From positions 62,001-126,000 of the forward strand of contig CANQCK010000001.1 of NCBI GenBank assembly GCA_947589185.1: 64,000 nucleotides of DNA, in the 5' to 3' direction. A program made the translations under genes and the position numbers. Below the pieces are notes generated by a model, which saw only the letters and a list, made by a program, of their open reading frames with translations, was not told where the DNA came from and did no database searches. Source of the DNA: an uncultured Clostridia bacterium. Lineage in GTDB: Bacteria; Bacillota; Clostridia; Oscillospirales; Ruminococcaceae. Below, piece by piece: positions 59,756-64,000 of the stretch (within the stretch, counting starts at the first letter, position 1; each line of letters starts with the position of its first letter).

Positions 59756-60100
59756 TTATTTAATTGCTTCTTTAACCTTGGCAGCCTTACCTACCCTGTC
59801 TCTCAGATAGTAAAGCTTAGCTCTGCGTACACGACCGCTTCTTACTACCTCAACCTTTTCAACAACAGGTGAATGAAGCGGGAAAACTCTTTCGATTCCG
59901 CAGCCGTGAGCAACTCGGCGAACTGTAAATGTTTCGTTAATTCCGCCATGCTTTTTAGCGATAACTGTTCCTTCAAAAACTTGAATTCTCGACTTGTCGC
60001 CTTCCTTGATCTTAACGTGTACCTTTACAGTGTCACCAATGCTAAGAACAGGAACTTCAGATTTCATACTTGAATTTGAAATTAGCTTTAAAGCGTCCAC
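59756..60100 (-). CDS. rplS: 50S ribosomal protein L19
   Basis: [63 protein letters not shown]. Confidence 0.98.
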   Translation of the reverse strand: MDALKLISNSSMKSEVPVLSIGDTVKVHVKIKEGDKSRIQVFEGTVIAKKHGGINETFTVRRVAHGCGIERVFPLHSPVVEKVEVVRSGRVRRAKLYYLRDRVGKAAKVKEAIK

Positions 60101-60129
60101 TTTAAATACCTCCTATTTATTTTCAGACA

Positions 60130-60240
60130 TTCATACATTTTGCTTCACAAAATCAGAGGACTGTCCGCTTTAATGTCTTGCCTTAACAAGCAGGCATTAA
60201 CTCTCGTCGCTTTTAACGACGGTAATTCAAATGCCTAATT
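60130..60240 (-). ncRNA. Putative L19 (rplS) leader RNA
   Basis: Structured 5' leader: TTAGGCATT..AATGCCT enclosing CGTCG-ttaaaag-CGACG, then CTTG-TTAAGG-CAAG, immediately upstream of rplS. Confidence 0.55.
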
Positions 60241-60322
60241 ATTATATCATAATCAAATTATAAATTCAATATATTTCCTGAATTTTTTATTAATATTTTA
60301 TGTATAGCACCCTGTGTACAAA

Positions 60323-60895
60323 TCAGCTAAGAATTTCAGATAAAATAATATATATAAGCGTTATGATAAGAGACAAATTTGTAATTCCCTTATATATCAT
60401 AAAAATTATAACACAAACTGTTACAAGGATAATAAGCGAACGTAACACCCTATATGCAGAGTTCATATAAACTGATATCGAATCCTCAAATATCAGCTTC
60501 AAAACTCTGCCTCCGTCAAAATATTTAAACGGAAGAAGATTAAAAAGCCCCAGAACAAGGCTTGTATACGCAAACTGCTTAAGAAATCCTTTGAAAATAA
60601 AAAAACATAGAATATTTACTGCTGCTCCGGCAAGAAGCACACATATTTCGCTTTTTCTGCTGTACAGCCTGTCTGTATCGCATTTCAGTTTTATTCCGCC
60701 GCCGTACAGAGTTATCTCAGTTATCGGTACTGAAAACTTATACATCATTATCATATGTCCGAACTCATGCAAGAAACAACATAACAACGCAGTTATGACG
60801 GCAAAATTATCTCCGAAGAATAAGAGAACAGCCAAAACTGCAAAAAAACTGAATGACAGCTTTATTTTATAATTCTTTAATGAAAATTCCAGCAT
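60323..60895 (-). CDS. M50 family site-2 metalloprotease, SpoIVFB-like
   Basis: CFLHEFGHMIMMY (HExxH) and NLLPFKYFDGGRVL motifs; four or more TM segments. Confidence 0.85.
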   Translation of the reverse strand: MLEFSLKNYKIKLSFSFFAVLAVLLFFGDNFAVITALLCCFLHEFGHMIMMYKFSVPITEITLYGGGIKLKCDTDRLYSRKSEICVLLAGAAVNILCFFIFKGFLKQFAYTSLVLGLFNLLPFKYFDGGRVLKLIFEDSISVYMNSAYRVLRSLIILVTVCVIIFMIYKGITNLSLIITLIYIILSEILS

Positions 60896-60975
60896 AAGAA
60901 ATATTTCTGCTTTTGCAGACCTCCCTTTTTCGGATTTACAGATATTTATTTATATGCTGAAGTATCATTTTTATG

Positions 60976-61002
60976 AAAAAGTGCTCAGCACAAGCTAAGC
61001 AC
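60976..61002 (-). terminator. Terminator of spoVM (9-bp stem)
   Basis: Minus strand GTGCTTAGC-TTGT-GCTGAGCAC-TTTTT. Confidence 0.88.
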
Positions 61003-61008
61003 AATTAT

Positions 61009-61092
61009 TTAATATTCCGGATCTTTAATCTTAAATACCATTCTAAGTATTCCCGAAAGGATTTTCGGAGGTTTGACCAACACTATTTTCAT
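61009..61092 (-). CDS. spoVM: SpoVM-like small sporulation peptide (27 aa), absent from the ORF track
   Basis: MKIVLVKPPKILSGILRMVFKIKDPEY* with GAGAGGAG SD 6 nt upstream. Shares K-x-PK-x-L-x-GI-x-R with Bacillus SpoVM (MKFYTIKLPKFLGGIVRAMLGSFRKD) and sits next to thiN-rsgA-prkC as in Bacillus. Confidence 0.92.
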   Translation of the reverse strand: MKIVLVKPPKILSGILRMVFKIKDPEY

Positions 61093-61110
61093 ATGTACTC
61101 TCCTCTCATG

Positions 61111-61136
61111 ATAAGAATACTTTATAATATTCTTAT
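61111..61136. repeat. Perfect 9-bp inverted repeat between thiN and spoVM
   Basis: ATAAGAATA-ctttataa-TATTCTTAT. Confidence 0.8.
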
Positions 61137-61149
61137 AAGCCTTTTATTG

Positions 61150-61773
61150 TTACAGCTTTGAAAAACACACCAACAAAATGCCTTTTTCAAACGAAATAGC
61201 TGCTTGTTCGTCAATTATTTCATTTGATACACCGAGTGGAAATGTATTCGTCAAAACTGCATTTTCAAGAGGATATTTTACTCCGCATTCGCAAAGACCT
61301 GTAACCTTATCGGTTAATGAAAACAACGATAGTGAGTATCCCTTTCTTCTTTCAAACTCATACTCACCCGGCAAAAGACCTCTGACTTCATTATTTTCGT
61401 CAATAAGAATCCCTGTTGCATTGTTAACTGCAATGAAACTCAGCGTCTGAATATTGGCAATAGTATGATCAAGACGTCCCCCGATTCCGCCTATCAGTGC
61501 GATTTCTTTTGCACCGTTGTTAAGAGCGTATCTTACAGCTGACATTATATCAGTATCATCCTTTTCAACTTCTAGCTTTTCAACTTTGACATCATCAGGT
61601 ACATAACCCAACGAATCAAAATCACCTATTGCAATGTCAATATTAATGCCTGACTTTTTCAGAGTTTCATATCCTTTATCTGCTGCAATAATAAAATCAT
61701 AGCAATTTGAAATATTTTGAAACCATTTTATATTGCTTATTTCACAGCCTCCGGCTATAAGACATTTTTTCAT
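61150..61773 (-). CDS. thiN: Thiamine pyrophosphokinase
   Basis: IIAADKGYETLKKSGINIDIAIGDFDSLG, EKDDTDIMSAVRYAL, GGIGGRLDHTIANIQTL. Confidence 0.94.
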   Translation of the reverse strand: MKKCLIAGGCEISNIKWFQNISNCYDFIIAADKGYETLKKSGINIDIAIGDFDSLGYVPDDVKVEKLEVEKDDTDIMSAVRYALNNGAKEIALIGGIGGRLDHTIANIQTLSFIAVNNATGILIDENNEVRGLLPGEYEFERRKGYSLSLFSLTDKVTGLCECGVKYPLENAVLTNTFPLGVSNEIIDEQAAISFEKGILLVCFSKL

Positions 61774-61778
61774 ATATT

Positions 61779-62660
61779 TCAGTGCTCCCACTCTTTAAGA
61801 CTTTTTGCTTCTTCAAACATTTTTACATAGCTTTCGTGCCGTGATTTTGCGATAATACCACTATTTACAGCATTAATGACCTCACAGCCGGGTTCGCTTA
61901 TGTGATTGCAGTCCTGAAATCTGCATTTGCCAATAAAGTCGCCGAATTCTCTGAAGCAGGAAGCAAGTTCATCTTTAAAGATAATATCATATTTATTCGT
62001 ATCAAATGAAGAGAAGCCTGGCGTATCCGCAATATATCCGCCGTCTGACAACTTAAATAACTCCACACACCTTGTTGTGTGCTTTCCTCGACCTAATTTC
62101 CTGCTGACTTCACCGGTATCTAAATTAAGACCGGGAAAAAGATTATTTAAAAGACTGGATTTGCCAACGCCTGTATTACCCGTAAAAGCAGACAGCTTTC
62201 CTATAAGCAGTTTCTTTAATTCGCCGCTCCCCTGACCTGTTGTATTATCAGCAGAAAAAACCTTTACACCAACCTTATTATAAATAGACATAAGATCATC
62301 TGCACTTTTCTTGTCGATTTTAGTGAAAACAACAATCGGCTCTATTCCCTTATATTCGGCAATGGCAATGAACTTATCAATCAAAAGCAGGTTCGGTGAG
62401 GGTTCACAAACGGAATTTACTAAGACAAGATAATCTAAATTTGCTAGCTGAGGTCTTATGATAAAAGATCTCCGCTCGAAAATTTTTGTTATAACAGGAG
62501 TTTCTCCGTCCTTTATAAGAATTTCTACCCTGTCTCCACACACGGGTGACAGATTATCATTCCTAAACGAACCTTTTGCTTTGCACTCATATATAACATC
62601 AGAGGCTTCTACATAGTAGATGCCTCCGATCAGTTTTGTAATTAATCCTTCTTTATTCAT
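61779..62660 (-). CDS. rsgA: Ribosome small-subunit-dependent GTPase A
   Basis: FTGNTGVGKSSLLNNLFPGL, VSRKLGRGKHTTRCVELF, DTPGFSSF, Zn knuckle. Confidence 0.96.
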   Translation of the reverse strand: MNKEGLITKLIGGIYYVEASDVIYECKAKGSFRNDNLSPVCGDRVEILIKDGETPVITKIFERRSFIIRPQLANLDYLVLVNSVCEPSPNLLLIDKFIAIAEYKGIEPIVVFTKIDKKSADDLMSIYNKVGVKVFSADNTTGQGSGELKKLLIGKLSAFTGNTGVGKSSLLNNLFPGLNLDTGEVSRKLGRGKHTTRCVELFKLSDGGYIADTPGFSSFDTNKYDIIFKDELASCFREFGDFIGKCRFQDCNHISEPGCEVINAVNSGIIAKSRHESYVKMFEEAKSLKEWEH

Positions 62661-62664
62661 TCAA

Positions 62665-64000
62665 TTAACCTGCATTATTTGTTGTTGTCAAGCTCCAGGA
62701 AGTCGTTTCACTTTCAGATTCACTGTCTGTTGTAGTTGTCTCAGTTGTTTCTTTTTCCGGAGTTATAGATGAGAACGCACTGGAATTTGTCGATGTTGCT
62801 GAATAAGTGCCTTCAGCAAAGTTTACATTATATGATCCATACATTTCTGAATCATTATCTCGCTGTACTTTAATTGACACAGTTTGTTCACCCTGTCCCG
62901 TAACAGGAACTCTTATAGAACTTCCTGCAACAGTTTCAGCGTCGCCTAAAGACTGAGTATTTTCAAGATTACCGTTTACATATATCAACAGCTTATAGCT
63001 TCCCCATGCTCCTACAGGTACAGAGACGTCAATATTTACAGTTTTAGATGCTGCTTTTCCAGTTGAAACGCCAATGGTTATTACAGTATCTCTGTCAACG
63101 CTTGTGCCCTTGGAAATAGATTGTGAAACGACCTTACCTTTGTCAACTTCATCAGTATCGACTTTCTCAACTTCACATTTTAATTTGTTTTCCTCAAGCA
63201 ATGCTTTAGCGTCGTCCTCAGTTCTTCCAACAAGAGACGGAACCTTGACCTTTGTCTCCAAAGGACCGCTGCTGACAAACACCGTAATTGAAGAACCTTG
63301 AGGAACTTCCTCATTAGTTTCCGGATTGGTCTTTATAACACGACCCTCTACTATATCATCATCGTGAAGCAGACTTTGCATAGGCACAAGATTCAGACTT
63401 TCAAGCATTGATTTTGCCGCTTCATACGTTTGATTCTTCAAATCAGGAATAACTGATGTCTTAGGTCCCTTTGAAACCTTTACTTTGATTTCTGAGCCTT
63501 CCTTCTTTATTGTACCCTGAGGAATATCCTGCTCATAAATTATATCCTTAGCATATTCGTCGTTGAAGTCAGATTCAATAATGAATATCAGCTTTTCACC
63601 GAATTCATTTTTGGCGTCTACTATTGACTGACCGATAAAGTTAGGAATTTCTACCTTATTCGTATTGCTTCCGAAAGCGTCTGATTTAATAACCATAAAC
63701 AGAATTACTACCGCCGCAATTATTACTACTGCAACAGTAACTGCCGATAAAATCGGAACAACATACGAACGCTTTCTAGCAGGTACTTCATCTTCTTCGT
63801 CATAATAATCATCGGCATAATTATTATAAGTTTCAGCAGGAGCATTCGGATCGACGTCAATTATATCGCTTTCCTCAGAATCGTTTTCATCTTTTTTTAC
63901 CGGATTGAAAAATATAGTCGATTCACTGGATTTATGAGAATCAATCTCATTCATATTTTTATATCCGAACACAATATCCGGATTGTGTTTAAAAGCTTCA
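62665..64000 (-). CDS. prkC: PASTA-domain Ser/Thr protein kinase, C-terminal part (kinase domain beyond the window)
   Basis: One TM and three PASTA repeats; the frame stays open upstream to 64000 (EAFKHNPDIVFGYKNMNEIDS), so the GTG at 63972 is internal; synteny with rsgA. Confidence 0.92.
   Translation of the reverse strand, partial: EAFKHNPDIVFGYKNMNEIDSHKSSESTIFFNPVKKDENDSEESDIIDVDPNAPAETYNNYADDYYDEEDEVPARKRSYVVPILSAVTVAVVIIAAVVILFMVIKSDAFGSNTNKVEIPNFIGQSIVDAKNEFGEKLIFIIESDFNDEYAKDIIYEQDIPQGTIKKEGSEIKVKVSKGPKTSVIPDLKNQTYEAAKSMLESLNLVPMQSLLHDDDIVEGRVIKTNPETNEEVPQGSSITVFVSSGPLETKVKVPSLVGRTEDDAKALLEENKLKCEVEKVDTDEVDKGKVVSQSISKGTSVDRDTVITIGVSTGKAASKTVNIDVSVPVGAWGSYKLLIYVNGNLENTQSLGDAETVAGSSIRVPVTGQGEQTVSIKVQRDNDSEMYGSYNVNFAEGTYSATSTNSSAFSSITPEKETTETTTTDSESESETTSWSLTTTNNAG

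Noticed and set aside
63972-63974. Apparent start of the PASTA protein at 63972
   Set aside because: The frame stays open to the window end and reads as a kinase C-terminal linker, so the GTG is internal and the gene is truncated by the window edge.

Overview
The window is about 64 kb of low-GC, gene-dense chromosome. Gene content and synteny point to a spore-forming Clostridia bacterium, probably Ruminococcaceae/Oscillospirales-like; this placement is inferred, no search was run. Most of it is conserved core genome:
- dgkA-ybeY-phoH, yqfC/yqfD and ylbJ
- gatCAB and ligA
- a split transketolase
- rluD-lspA-ileS-divIVA-ylmH-sepF-yggS
- hfq-miaA-mutL-mutS-YlbF/YmcA-miaB, dnaD-dnaC and T-box-tyrS
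- spoIIGA-sigE-hsp20-sigG
- coaE-tsaC-prfA, rarA, glyA, mnmA, metA and clpX-clpP-tig
- thrC, rnhB-rbgA-lepB-rplS, spoIVFB-like and spoVM-thiN-rsgA-prkC

The only clearly accessory stretch is about 4.77-7.88 kb. It carries an XRE regulator, a TfoX-N protein, a GNAT and a cyclase-like alpha/alpha-barrel protein, and two copies of a 28-nt hairpin repeat. Two real small genes are missing from the ORF track: a spoVM homologue (61009-61092, -) and a Cys-rich DUF1540-type protein (55404-55568, +).

The most interesting non-coding signals are:
- a perfect palindrome abutting the -10 of the phoH-ybeY-dgkA promoter
- a leader mini-ORF and SD-sequestering hairpin in front of sigE
- a CIRCE-controlled hsp20 wedged between sigE and sigG
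- a Spo0A-box-like long-spacer spoIIG promoter
- the duplicated hairpin element

I found no CRISPR array, tRNA, rRNA, prophage or defence island, and no convincing entirely new multi-gene system.
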